Source of the DNA: Eopsaltria australis
Lineage: Eukaryota; Chordata; Aves; Passeriformes; Petroicidae
Direction: 5' to 3'
DNA: 64,000 bases
NCBI GenBank assembly: GCA_034509425.1
Contig: JAVTVJ010000296.1
Coordinates: forward strand, 1,922,001-1,986,000
How positions within the stretch are numbered: position 1 is the first letter of the stretch; every line of letters starts with the position of its first letter. Below, one piece after another: positions 12,401 to 23,790 of this stretch. Under the pieces are notes generated by a model. That model was not told the origin of the DNA. It searched no databases and saw only the letters and a list, made by a program, of their open reading frames with translations. The position numbers and the translations under genes are program-made.

Positions 12401-13974
12401 CTGTAAATGCTGGGGGTAACAGCAGCTCTGTGTTTTTCCTTCCTGGAGTGGAGGAATTCACTAATGCCACCTAAACCACTGCTGCTGGCCTGGCTGGGGA
12501 CACAGGGGGCATGTGCCATGCTCTGACTCTGTTGTGGCCAGTGCCATGTGTTAAAGCTCAGAGAGACTGGGCTGGTCTGGGAACCCTGCCTGGTGCTTTT
12601 CAGGCTGGTTTTGAGCCCTCTGGATGAGGCCCAAAGGATGGATTGCTCAGCAGCTCTGCAGCCTACCCTCACCTTCATGCCTCCAAGGCTGCTGAGCCAG
12701 GGAAGTGTTGGGAAATGGGCCAGGAAACAATTAATCTTCTCTAGTTCAGGAATTTCTAGAAACACAGTAGAGGATCATCAAAGAGCCCCTGTGGCTGCTT
12801 TACCCATGCTGTGGCAGCTCATCCAACAGAGCATCATCGAGGGAGGTGATGGTTTTGTTCTGCTGGAGTCTCCTTATGGGTTCATCTTGCTCTGGGATAA
12901 GTTGGGAAAACGGGCTCTGCAAGTGGAAGAAGTGGCCAAATCTCACCAGAGTGCTGTCATCACTTTTGCCTTTCAATTTGCTTTGTGCTTTAGGAAAAAA
13001 ACCCACATGTGGATTACCTGAGAGCAGAGTAAGAGGGAGCTGCAGCTGGAGTTGGAAGGGAAGGGATGTCAGAAGAGGGGCCAGTTTGATGGATGCTCAT
13101 TGACACTGCAAAGAGAAACACTTGCTTTACCTGCCACCACGAAAAATAGTTCTGGGCTTTTGGCTGTGTTTTTGGCAGCTGTGCTTTTGTAATTAAATTG
13201 TGCCCCTGGTTAGGAAGGCACAGGTAGAGGATGATTAAAAGCCTCAGAGGATGTGGTTGCTGCATTTCTCCCTTTACAGCTGTGTAACCCAGGGCTCTGC
13301 TCTACAAAACCTGAACATGCACAGAGTATCAAGCAGAAGAAGGTTTGCATGCAGAGCATCCAAACCAGGTTTTCTTTGTTATCTCAAGAGCCTCCACGTT
13401 CTCCTTCCAAGCCTCCTGTGTGCTGATATGCCAAGACAAGTACTTGGCATCCTGTTCACTGCTCCAAGCTCTGCTGGAGGAAGAGCAGCTGCTTCAGTCC
13501 ACATTTCCCAAACCCTCTCCCAGCTCAGCTTTTCCCTCTTTGGGAAGAGTGTTTACACAGCTACTTTAGGCAAGCAGGGATTACAGAAAGAGGAGGTTAA
13601 AGCTGAATTTGACTTAGGCATTTCTGAAAGCTTCCTCTGTTGCCAGCCCTCTCTTGCAACTCCTTCTGGGATCCTTCAGGGTGGATCTGGTCTGGTGAGG
13701 ACCAGGATTTCCTGAGCCTGGAACTCAGGAGCTTGTGCTCCTCTGGAAGGAGTGAGGGCTAAGTTTCATGATCAGTTTCCAAACTCAGTCCATGATGCCA
13801 GAGGGCTGGGCTGTGCATGCTTACCCATTTGTTGTGGTCCTGTTTTCCAGCTCCCCTCTTACCCCAGCAAAGCCATCTCAAGGTCGTTTGGGGATCATTT
13901 TCAAAACAACTTTCCTTTTGCCCATGTCAGCACCTCGTGACAGTTCTGGGGATACCTGATTTAGGCAGGGAAAT
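9456..13974. other. Non-coding sequence, nothing recognised apart from a possible CR1 remnant
   Basis: Several chance frames occur, the longest being 223 codons on the minus strand at 12094-12765. It shows no family motif and no splice-consistent partners. A weak CR1 tail sits at 10684-10730. Confidence 0.5.
10684..10730 (+). mobile_element. Possible CR1 3' tail remnant
   Basis: The string cctggactcgatgatttaga then gtttccaacctaaattgtgg resembles the CR1 end, without its terminal repeat. Confidence 0.4.
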
Positions 13975-14041
13975 CTCACACAGTTTAACAAGACCAAGTG
14001 CAAGATGCTGCACCTGGGTCAAAGCAATCCCCACATTATTT
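13975..14041 (+). mobile_element. CR1 ORF2 (reverse transcriptase region) remnant
   Basis: The segment tttaacaagaccaagtgcaa then gatgctgcacctgggtcaaa translates to FNKTKCKMLHLGQSNPH, the FNKxKCxxLHLG motif near the end of CR1 reverse transcriptase. It is a short broken piece. Confidence 0.8.
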
Positions 14042-14889
14042 TATACTTTTATATATTGCTTTTGGCATCTAGTAGAGTCATGTTAAACACTCCAAATCCC
14101 ACAACAGAAGGGGCAGGGGACAGGGGAATACATGTAAAAGAGAAAGAATTGGTGAAAGAACAAGTGGAATGAAAGCCTCTGCAATGTCCTTTTGCAGTAA
14201 TTAGATAAGTTAATGCTGAGTTGCTTCAAAGCCCAGGAGAGGAGAGCTGGACAAACTCTCCTGCAATAGGATTCCTGGGAGCAGGGAAAACCATCCTGGG
14301 TGACAGATCACAGCTTAAAACTGTGATCAAAATACCAGTGGTGGGACAATCCCTGAGGGAAAAGCTGCTGTTCAAATGAGAGCATGGTGTGAGGGAGGTC
14401 AGCCAGCTCCACTTGTAACAGAGCTTGAGCAAAGGTCACGTGTGGATCCTCAGGGTAAGTTCACTGGGTTCTCTGGATCATTAGAGCAGTTTTTGTGCCC
14501 ATTAAATACAAATCTGAGTTGCTGGGTGAGCTGCAGCAGTGCAAGCCTGGAAGCTGGGGAGTTTCAGGTGAGCATGACACATGGAGATCTGTTTTCCCCT
14601 TTTTCCTTTTTTTTTTTTTCCCATGCTCTTGAAGTTGTGGTGGAGAGAGTAAAAAGTGTGTTCAGTCTGACTGAGCCTGCCAGGAATCTGCATTTGTACC
14701 AAGCTCCTGCAGAGAGAGACCTACAGGCATTTTACGTGCATGAAAAACCTAATGCAAGGTTTTGTCTCTGTCAAGACACATCTGTAAGAAGCAGAAGAGT
14801 CTGTGTGCTCTTCCTCTGCACCATATTGCTGCACTCCCATTATCCCTGGAGTGCTGTTTCCTGACAGGAGGGTGTAGCCAGGTGAGGGG

Positions 14890-15174
14890 TTTGTTCCTTC
14901 TCTCACATAACAGGTGACAGGACCAGAGGAAATGGCCTCAAGTTGTCCCAAGGGATGTTTAGATTGGGTATTAGGAAATCTCCACTGAAGGGGTGGTCAG
15001 GATTTGGAACAGGCTGCTCACGGCAGGGGTGGAATCACCATCCCTGAAAATACTCAAAAACCTCTGGATGTGGCACCTGGGGACAGGGTTTAGTGATGAA
15101 TGTGGTTATTCTGGTCCTGATGATCTAGGAGGTCTTTCCTAACTTTAATGATTTTATGATTGTCATTCTATGAT
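14890..15174 (+). mobile_element. CR1 LINE fragment, 3' end
   Basis: It contains gacaggaccagaggaaatgg, gtttagattgggtattagga and gtggaatcaccatccctgaa, and ends in a tail of TGATT repeats (tttatgattgtcattctatgatt). Confidence 0.93.
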
Positions 15175-16385
15175 TAATCATGGTCCCTCTGTCCCCCAGA
15201 CAGCAGTTACTGGGAGGAGCCCTTTTGTGCACTTTTTGGTGCAGAAAGCAGGATTTGGTGCTTACTCAGGTTGGAAATCAGCTGTCGTGCTCTGATTTCT
15301 TGCAAGGCTGGGGCAAAACACTGCCAGGCAGTCATCAGAGGGAAGAAAAAAAGTCTTTAAAAACTCTGTTTTTTCATTGACATGGATTCCACGTGCTGAA
15401 AGATTTTGGAAAAAAGGGGCAACACCTCCTCAGGTATTTAGAAAAAAGAGCTGAGTGAGTGACTCTGTCCCACAGGCTGTGTGTGGAAAGTTGTGTTTCC
15501 CCTGCTGAGCCTCTCAGGGAATGTGTATTTGACCTGCTCTGGCCTCATCTGTCCTTTCATGCCTACTGATAATCCATGACACTCAGGTACTGTGAGCAGA
15601 GGGTCTTTTTGGGCTTTAAGATGGCAATAGTTAGCAGGGGATATAAGGGAATGTTTGGGTGCCAGATCAATTGCTGGGGACTGAGTCCTGACAGCACAGC
15701 TTGTTCCCTAATGAGGAGATGAGCTTTTCAATAACTTCACAGGACTCTGATTTACCTATGGCAAGTTAAACCAGGCCCAGATCAATACTGTGCTCTGTGG
15801 CAGTAAATAGGCTTGATTTTAAGTATTGAGTAAGAATTTATTTTAGATTAAGGTGGATTTCTAAAAGGGTAGAGTACACTGGCCTTTCAAGGCTGTGGAT
15901 GGCTGCTGGATCTTACTGGGGCAGATCTCAGCTCCTGCAAAGCCTCGCTTGGGAAGCAGGGGCACATCATTCCCCTGGGAACTGGGAGGCAGCAGGGATC
16001 TCCTTAATGGGAGCTGTTTCACTTAAAATCACCTTGTTTGGAAGCACCACTCAGTTCTGTGAGTGGCCTGAGGACCTGAGAAGACTTCTCATAAAAATAC
16101 TTCCCACTTCCACCAGGTAAAGCTGGTCAGACTGGGCCTCCACTGTCACTGTGGAGGTGTCCCTGCTTCCCCAGCCCAGGGTGGGGATGTCTGTGGGGAT
16201 GATGATCTGTCCAAGTGCTCTTGGAAGAGTTTTGTTGTGCACAGGGCTGCCAGTTCCTCTCTGGGAAAGAGATATTTCAGGTACCCATAAAACCACATTA
16301 CTAAGAGGTATCATCATCCTCAAGAAATGCAGGATCTCTCCAAGAAAAGCCTGTTTCACCTTTACTATCCATTTTCTGATATATC
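15175..16385. other. Non-coding sequence, nothing recognised
   Basis: This is unique sequence without exon-like blocks or recognisable repeats. Confidence 0.5.
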
Positions 16386-16615
16386 TCACAGAATGGTTTG
16401 GATTGGGAAGGGACTTTAAAGGCCATGCAATTCCAACCCCCGTGCCAAGGGCAGGGACATCTTCCACTATCCCAGGTTCCTCCAAGCTTTATCCAACCTG
16501 GCCTGGAACATTCTTCTCTGGGCACCCTGTGCCAGGGCCTCACCACCCTCACAGGGGAGAATTTCTTCCTAAAATCCAATCTAAATCTCCCCTCCTCTCT
16601 CAGCTTTCCATGTAT
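16386..16615 (-). mobile_element. CR1 LINE fragment, 3' end
   Basis: It reads tcacagaatggtttggattg, then gggacatcttccactatccc and gggcaccctgtgccagggcc, and continues to the complement of the TTAGGAAGAAAT region. Confidence 0.93.
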
Positions 16616-18155
16616 GTTCAGAACAGAGTCCATGTCCCTCTGTCACACTGGAAAACCATCACCAGCCATAGGACAATGTCTGAGTCCTGTCTGCTGTCAT
16701 CACACTGAGCACAGTCCAACAGGACAATCCAGGGACTGGAGTAATTGACCCAGGGAGAGTCTGAGGAACCAGACTAATTATGGTGGATACTCAGCTTCGA
16801 CATTTTCTTTGTGTCACGACTGTTTAATCCTCCCTTAATCCCCTAATGCTGCTCAGTGACTTTTCTTGTGTTATCTTCATTGTCTTGCTAATAAGACGTT
16901 GCACGTAGCAGAGATTTACACTGAAAGGTATTAAGGAGGATTATGTGAAGATTAGACAAGAAACACTCACAATAGGTTGGAGGTTTCTGAGCACCCAAAT
17001 TTTTAATTTCTACAGTGCAAGGGTTTTACTGTTTTTTTTCCCAAAGAATTTATAGAGATTTTTCTTCTAGAAAATTCAAAAAATTGCTACTGTTCAAAAG
17101 AATTCTCTTGAATGGCAGCACTGATTATGTTCAGGGTGCTACTAGCTGTATTTGTCATCTGGTTCTATTTGGTTTTTTGTCAAAAATTGGACCCAAATTA
17201 TCAGGGCCAAAAAGAGGGGGAATTAAACTCCCATGGGAGCTCTCTTTGCTGGACCAGGTACACATGAGCATCCTCTGTGCTACCCTTGCTGATGAGGGCA
17301 GATGGACTTGGACACTGAGATCACAGATTTCAGAGGGCTCTGTGGGTGCTGGAAGATGTTTTGTGCTGAGCCTTTATAACTACAATTATTTAATCTCTAA
17401 GGCCTGGCTGTGGTGGAGTAGGGCTGATGTCTTGCAGCTGGGATTTTGGGCTGTTACTTCGCCATCAGTACATTGATACAGCTGGAATTTTGCAGGAGCA
17501 AAGGCACCCTTGCATTAGATCAGCACTTAAAATGGAAAATAAAAATACTTTAGAATAAAATATTCTAAAGTAGATTTTATGGTTAAAAGCTACTGGAAAT
17601 TAATCTTACTGTAGGGCCTTAAACAGAACCAGCCACTGCATCAGGATTTGGTCACTGTTTTTCTTCAAAAGCTACGACTCTGTGTGTTCAGTGTCAGGCT
17701 GGGACACAGAGTTTGTGTCCTGTCCTGTGAATCCCTGATGCTCTGCCACAAGAGCCTTTCCCAAGACTTCACATTTGCCTCAGGAATCTTCTGTAATGGA
17801 ATGCCTGGTGCTGGTGGGTGTGAGGCTGTTTTGGCTTTCAGGTATCCATTCCTTCCAAAGAAGACACAGAAATGATGAATAATAAATGGTACTTGAGCTT
17901 TTCTAACATTTCCTGCCTGTCCTTAACAGTGGTTTTGCATTCCCTGTTCCACAGAGGTTGGAAAACACCACCTGCAGTGATTTGAATGCAGTGGTGGGAT
18001 GCTTCTCTGGGAATTCTACAGAACATCCTGCTTCTGACACCCATTCTGAGCTCCCAGCAGGCTCCCTTCACCCTGGTTTTTCTTGTCAGCCCAGCTAATA
18101 ATAGCTGATGTTTATTATTAGCACCTCTTTGTTATTAGCTCCGTGAATACAGGTT
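16616..18155. other. Non-coding sequence, nothing recognised
   Basis: This is unique, mostly AT-rich sequence. A short inverted motif, tactttagaataaaatattctaaagta, lies near 17550. No gene is seen. Confidence 0.45.
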
Positions 18156-18400
18156 GAGTCACAGAGTCACAGAGTGATTTAGGTTGGAAAATACCTCCAA
18201 GATCCTCCAGTCCAGCTGTTCCCCCAGCACTGCCAACCCACCACTAACCCATGTCCCCAAGTGCCACATCCACACAGCTTTTAAATCCCTGCAGGGATGG
18301 TGGAGGGATTTGCCATCCTTTGGAAGTCGACCTGCTCTGTCCCCATGCTCTGAGCTGTTCAAATCCATCCATCCCGGGCAGCCTGGGCTGAAAATCTTCC
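18156..18400 (-). mobile_element. CR1 LINE fragment, 3' end
   Basis: It reads gtcacagagtgatttaggtt, then caagatcctccagtccagct and ccatgtccccaagtgccaca. It is the same subfamily as the copy at 23397. The inner boundary past about 18310 is uncertain. Confidence 0.9.
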
Positions 18401-18587
18401 AGCAATGGGAATTTTCTGCCTGACATTATCTCATTTAGAGGTTCACTGTGCTCCTTGTGGAACAGCTGACCTGCTGTCCCACTGAACTTCCCATTAATGC
18501 AATTAAAGCCTCTTAGTTCTGGCCTTATCTGCATGGATATGCCTAATGAATCCTTTCTTCTGGGCAGGAAAATGCTCATGAAGATGC

Positions 18588-18645
18588 CTGGAATTAGATG
18601 ATCTTTAAGGTCCCTTTCAACCCAAACCACTCTCTGATTCTCTGT
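18588..18645 (+). mobile_element. CR1 3' tail
   Basis: It reads ggaattagatgatctttaag then gtccctttcaacccaaacca, ending in ctctgattctct. Confidence 0.8.
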
Positions 18646-19666
18646 CTCCCCTCTGTGTTGCTGAAGTTGTTTGTGGGATTTTTTTTTTAAAGATTTCTGG
18701 TCGCTCTGATCCATTTTCACATCTTTGCTGAAGCTTCAGATCCTGCTTCAAAAGCTCTGGGAATTCTACACCCAACCTTTAAAATCAGAAGGGCTGGGAA
18801 ATGCAATGCAGCACCACTAACATGGCAACAAACTTCATCTTGTGTTGTCACTTTCCCTAAAAATTATTTCTATTTCTTCATCCTAAAAATTATTTCTGTT
18901 TCTTCATGCAAGGATCTTTCTGATGCCATCTGGAGTGGGAGGGGTTGCTGTGTTGGATGATGCAAGTTCCTATCCCCGCCACAGAACCTGCCTAGACAGG
19001 AGCACACTGGTGGCTAAATTTTGGGACTGGCCAGCCCTGGATTTCTAGCCTGCCATGAAATTCTGTTTTATGGCATTGAAAGAAGCCCTAAGACATCTAA
19101 TTAACTGCTGGCTACCCAAACACAGCAAATATGAGGAGTGATTTACTGTCACACTGACATGCTCCACAGTCACGATGACAAGCACAAAATGGGAATTTTC
19201 TCAACTCAAATGCTCTCTTGTGGTAAAGAAGAGGCACTTCATAATTGCAGAACCAGAAAATGGAGACAGCTTATTTCACTCCTGGCAGCTTTGTTAATAA
19301 AACATTGGGAAGGCAAATAATTATCTGACATGCAATTACATCTAAGCTGTTTTCCTTGGGGAAAAAAAAACCCACAATAGAAGTGTTGGGCGTCTGATTT
19401 TATTATCCTGTCTGGAAAGGCTGCATTGGATATTTGGAATGGATACTCAATTTATGCTTTGTTATTGAGCAGACTGAGCACTGGTTGTCTACTTGGGCTG
19501 TGTTTTACTGCCAGGGAGTTTCAGAGTGGCCAGGGTGAAGTAGGAACCTTTCTCCTAGACTCTTAAACGTGGAAAGAGTTTGAAATGCAGGTGGGGAATG
19601 CCCAGACTCTGAGTTTTTCAGAAGCTTGTGGCCTTTCCAATTTGCCAGCACTTCTCAGATGATCAG
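18646..19666. other. Non-coding sequence, nothing recognised
   Basis: It holds a short local repeat of cctaaaaattatttct at about 18856-18900. No gene is seen. Confidence 0.45.
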
Positions 19667-19725
19667 ATCACAGAACCAGAGAATGGTTTAGATTGGAAGG
19701 GACCTTTAAAGGTCACCTAAATCCT
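19667..19725 (-). mobile_element. CR1 3' tail
   Basis: It reads atcacagaaccagagaatgg then tttagattggaagggacctt, the complement of the CR1 end. Confidence 0.85.
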
Positions 19726-19823
19726 TCATTGAGCAATTTTCTTTTCCTTCTGATTCTTCTCTAAATATGAATGAGTTTCTAATGCTGGCGGTAACTTTTA
19801 ATATTTTTGTCAACCTCCAATTA

Positions 19824-19932
19824 TAGAATCACAGAATGGTTTGGGTTGGAAGGGACCTTAAAGCTCACCTCATTCCAACCCCTTGCCATGGGACACCTTC
19901 TACTATCCCAGGCTGCTTGGGGTCCATCCATA
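19824..19932 (-). mobile_element. CR1 LINE 3' end
   Basis: It reads agaatcacagaatggtttgg then gttggaagggaccttaaagc and a shortened ccttctactatcccaggctg. It is well preserved. Confidence 0.92.
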
Positions 19933-20529
19933 TTTTTTTTCTTACAACATCAAAATACTGAAGATGCATCGAAGTTGATACATTTGCTGCTTCCATGAAA
20001 TACTGGATGACTTCTATTAAAATTCAAGAATTGCTCTCCATGCCCACAATTAATATTTTTCCTTCCATCTTTAATTGCATTAAAAGTTTAATATTTCTTG
20101 CTGTATGATATTTCCATATTCCAGCAGAATAAAAAGCCTAAGAAGCTGCTTTGTCAGCTCTGGAAAGATCAGCTTGTACCTCTTGATCCTTGCGGGTGGG
20201 TGGTTTATGTTTCAAAATTAAGGAAAAGTCTGAGGTTTATTTTAATTGAAACTTTAATCCTTGTGCTTCCCAGGGACACTCTGGTTGTCAGGTCTGTAAA
20301 ATCACACAGTAAATAAAGAGCTTTCCAAAAGCACTGTAGCAGAAGATGTTGCTACTTCCAAGTCAGTTGAGTGCTTGTGGAGGGAGGGGGTGGGGGAATC
20401 ATCAGATATTTTGGCAGTGCTTTCAGGTGCATCTTCTTAGGCCCAGAGGCAGAGCTGGACAAAGCAGGGTCAAGGCAGGACTTCCATTAGGCTGAGGCAC
20501 CAGCATGTGCTGTGGTTGATGCAGTGTAA

Positions 20530-20605
20530 GGATGCCTCTGCTCCTTGCAGGGGGTTGGTCTAGATGAGATTTAAAGGTCCCTCCCAACCCAAACCATTCT
20601 GTGAC
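20530..20605 (+). mobile_element. CR1 3' tail
   Basis: It reads gcagggggttggtctagatg then gtccctcccaacccaaacca, ending in ttctgtgac, and lies immediately before the LTR-like block. Confidence 0.85.
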
Positions 20606-20632
20606 AGAGGACCTGGCCACTGGTACTGATGC

Positions 20633-21061
20633 TGTAGGATTTTAGCTTTTATATTTTTCAGATCCTGTGCTGCATTAGTGCATAACTCTGAACTCCATAT
20701 AAAGTGTAGGTAACTGTCTTCACATTTTGGTCAGACAAAACAATTCCTCTGGGCCTGAAATCCAAGAACACCCTACAGCCTCAGGCCCTGAAAAGCATAA
20801 ACAAAATGAGTTGAGGGGGGGAGCAAACTGGGGGAATGTGACTTCACAACCTTAAACTGTAATTGGACAATTAACCCCTGATATGCAAATAAAACAAATT
20901 TATAATTGTCTGAAAAACTCGTGCCCATCATCCATCTTGGGTGCAGCCTCTGGGAGGCTTTGGCTGCCCAAGGTGTAGCTGTTGAAAGCCTTTAATAAAC
21001 ACCCACTTTATTCTCTTAATCTTGTTTAGCCTCTATTCTAGGTAGCCACTCCAAGGCATCA
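20633..21061 (+). mobile_element. Probable solo LTR of an avian ERVL-type endogenous retrovirus
   Basis: The block begins TGTAGGATTTTAGC and ends near AGGCATCA. It carries TTTAATAAAC (poly(A) signal at 20994-20999), followed by acccactttattctcttaat and cttgtttagcctctattcta, the layout of an LTR R-U5 end. The phrase catcttgggtgcagcctctg and what follows resembles passerine ERVL LTRs as I remember them. No internal retroviral coding sequence flanks it, and I could not find convincing target-site duplications, so the boundaries are approximate. Confidence 0.55.
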
Positions 21062-23396
21062 ATAGCCAAGAGACCACTGGCTGTGGGTGGTGTGAGTGAT
21101 TTGTACTGGTTTCAGTGGTGTGGGAGCTGCTGTCCTGCAGCATATCTTCACATTGTCATCTTGGAGAGGATGTTTAGCTGATGCTGTTTGTCTTATTTCC
21201 AGGACTTGCCTGCTAGGGAAGGCTGAAAATAGGTCACGTTGTGTTTTTCTGTTACAAAATCAGGGTGAGTATTAAAGAGTGAGTTCTTGGGCTGATTTAC
21301 TGAAAATAGCAGCCCATGTTAACATGAACCAGAGATCAGTGTACAAACATGCAACCCCCAAGGGTATTAAAATTTCTTCAGGTTTAGCAGGTATTTCTTG
21401 CAGTCATTAGTTGAGATTTTAGAGAGTTAACTCTCCTTCTTGGCATTTGCAAAATACAGGAAATTCTGGATAAAGTTCAGTTTTGCCTCAATGAACAAAA
21501 CTCTATGTAGAGTGCCTTCAATGTGAACCTTCTCAATTAAATCATAGCTGCCTGTGAAGGGTCAGTTTTGGATCTGGTCTAGCATCTTTGGTGACATGGA
21601 CAGTGGGATTGAGGGCAGCACTGAGGGAGAAGGTGTGAGCAGTCCTGCCCACCCCATGTGATTGTGGGGCTGAAGAACCCTCCCCTGCCTGGCCATCAAA
21701 TGCTTTGCTGGTATTCTTAGTTGCTGAGCAGGGATATCCAACAGTTTTTAAGCCAGTGAGAGCTCAGGCAGAGTAAATAATTCAGAATTTGATTTTTAAA
21801 AATCCATATAACATGACTGGGCACAGGAGTGAGGTAAAGGGTTCTTTTCTCTGCGAGCCTTGGAAGTTGTTTTGGATTGAGTTGTTTGGATCAGGTAGCA
21901 TTTGCTGCACGCTTCTGATTTTGCTAGAAGCAAGTAAAAGTTCAAGCTGAAGTCTTGACTTTTCTATACATAAAAATTCCTTTGTAGGATACGTCTGGTT
22001 TGATCTCAGTTTGACTGTTTGTCTCTTCTGCATCTTGCATCTAATTTGTATTCCAGCAGGATGAAATGAACTTGATAATGGCCTTTTAGCTTGTCATCCT
22101 AAAACACATGCTCAGCCTGGTAGAGCCAATAAAAGTCATGTTTATGAGAGTCTTACAGTCTAGTGATTGGGAATGGACTGACCTGCCAGCTGCAGGGATG
22201 TGTGCAAAGTGGATTTTAGATGGATCTTGTAGCTAGTGGTGTTCAAAACCAGCAAACAGCACAGTTTTGGATCTGAGCGCTGTTCTAAAATCATTTAAAG
22301 TCAAAGAAACACTTTCGTGTCCTTATCAGGCATTCACCCACTGTGCTTCCCATCAGGAGTATCTGCCCTACCCAGGGTGTCTAAAAGCCATATGAGAGGT
22401 GGGAGCAAGTCACATTCCTGCCCTCACAGCCAGGGGGTAGAAGTGGGTGCCTTCAGAGTTACCAATATCTGGTTACAAACACCTCCAGGAGAGGAGATTG
22501 TGAGTTGTCCTCTAACATTATCAGCTTCCCACACTCACTTTATAAAGGTGTTGGTATGGCTGGTTCACACTTTGACATCAAAGTCCAGTGAGATGGATCC
22601 CAGTACCAGCATGGAAATTCAGCATTCCATGAACTTGTGCAGCTGTTTTCCTTTAGCAGTGTTGATTTGCCCTCCCTGGGTGTGTGATGCCACACCTGTC
22701 GTCATCTCTGGATCGGAGAAACCTGTGATTGCCTGGAGTTCAGCTCCAGCTGAGATGTAGGTTGCAGCTTCAGTGAGAGGAGTAAATAACCTTTCCTTTT
22801 GCAGTAGGTCCCTGAAAAATGCATGACTAACTAGTGCCAGCAGAGCTGGGGTAAGCCAGGGAGCAGAGCGTGTTTTGACGGCATCAGCCCCTCTGTGCTG
22901 GGAGCAGGCAAGGCTTGTTAGTGGATGTGATTCAGCACTCCCCAGCCCTGACTGCTGCCAGGGCTGGTTTGCTGTCTGGTTAGTGAGTCAGCAAGCTTGC
23001 AGCTTCACCCTGCCCTTGTCTGGATGAATATTTACTGAGCCTGGGGACAGGGGCTGCTGCAGGCAGTGCCTGCTCAGGGAGGGCAGTGAGAAGCAAATGG
23101 AATGTGGTGCAGAGGCCTCCAGCCACGGGGACTCCTGGCTGGGATGAGGAATCTGTCCTGAGACACACCTTATTCAGTGATTTCCTTTTGTAATAAAACT
23201 GGTGCTGATCTGTCTCCACAGCTTTGGTGAGTGTCCCATCAGTTTTTGCCTCAGCTGGGAGCAGGTGTGGAGGGTGTAAGCCTGCAGCCTGGATTATCAT
23301 TTACACTGTGTAGCTACCCTGCTGTGATTGACACTGCAGGCTTCCTTGGCAAACAGGGACTCCTGAGTGAAAATAATTGGATATTTAGATTGATTA
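21062..23396. other. Non-coding sequence with a possible CR1 remnant
   Basis: No gene is recognised. A possible CR1 reverse-transcriptase remnant lies at about 21575-21640. Confidence 0.45.
21575..21640 (+). mobile_element. Possible CR1 reverse-transcriptase remnant
   Basis: The string ctagcatctttggtgacatg then gacagtgggattgagggcag resembles the CR1 region encoding the metal-binding end of reverse transcriptase, but is heavily degraded. Confidence 0.4.
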
Positions 23397-23790
23397 TAGA
23401 ATCATTTAGGTTGGAAAACACCTCTAAGATCATTGAGTCCAACCATTCCCCCAGTACTGCCAAGCACATCACTAACACATGTCCCCATGTATCACATCCA
23501 CACATCTTCTAAATCCCTCCAGGGATGGAGACTCAATCCTGGACAGCCTGATACAGTGCTTGACAAGTCTTCCCATGAAGAAATCTTCCCTAATATCCAA
23601 TCTAAACTTCCCCTGGTTTAACTTGAGGTCATCCTCTTGTTCCCTGGGAGCAGAGCCCAGGTCCCACCCAGCTGCCCCGTCCTGTCAGGGAGTTGTGCAG
23701 AGCCAGAAGGTCCCCCCAAGCCTCCTATTCTCCTGGCTGAGCTCCCACAGCTCCCTCAGCTGCTCCTCATCAGACTTGTGCTCCAGAGCC
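23397..23790 (-). mobile_element. CR1 LINE fragment, about 390 bp
   Basis: It reads tagaatcatttaggttggaa, then ccatgtatcacatccacaca and gaagaaatcttccctaatat, on to ggagcagagcccaggtccca and the downstream CR1 consensus. It is one of the two longest copies in the window, with a relative at 57916. Confidence 0.95.

Noticed and set aside
12094..12765. 223-codon minus-strand open frame, the longest in the window
   Set aside because: It has no recognisable domain, no family match and no conserved-looking composition, and falls in otherwise gene-free sequence; probably chance.
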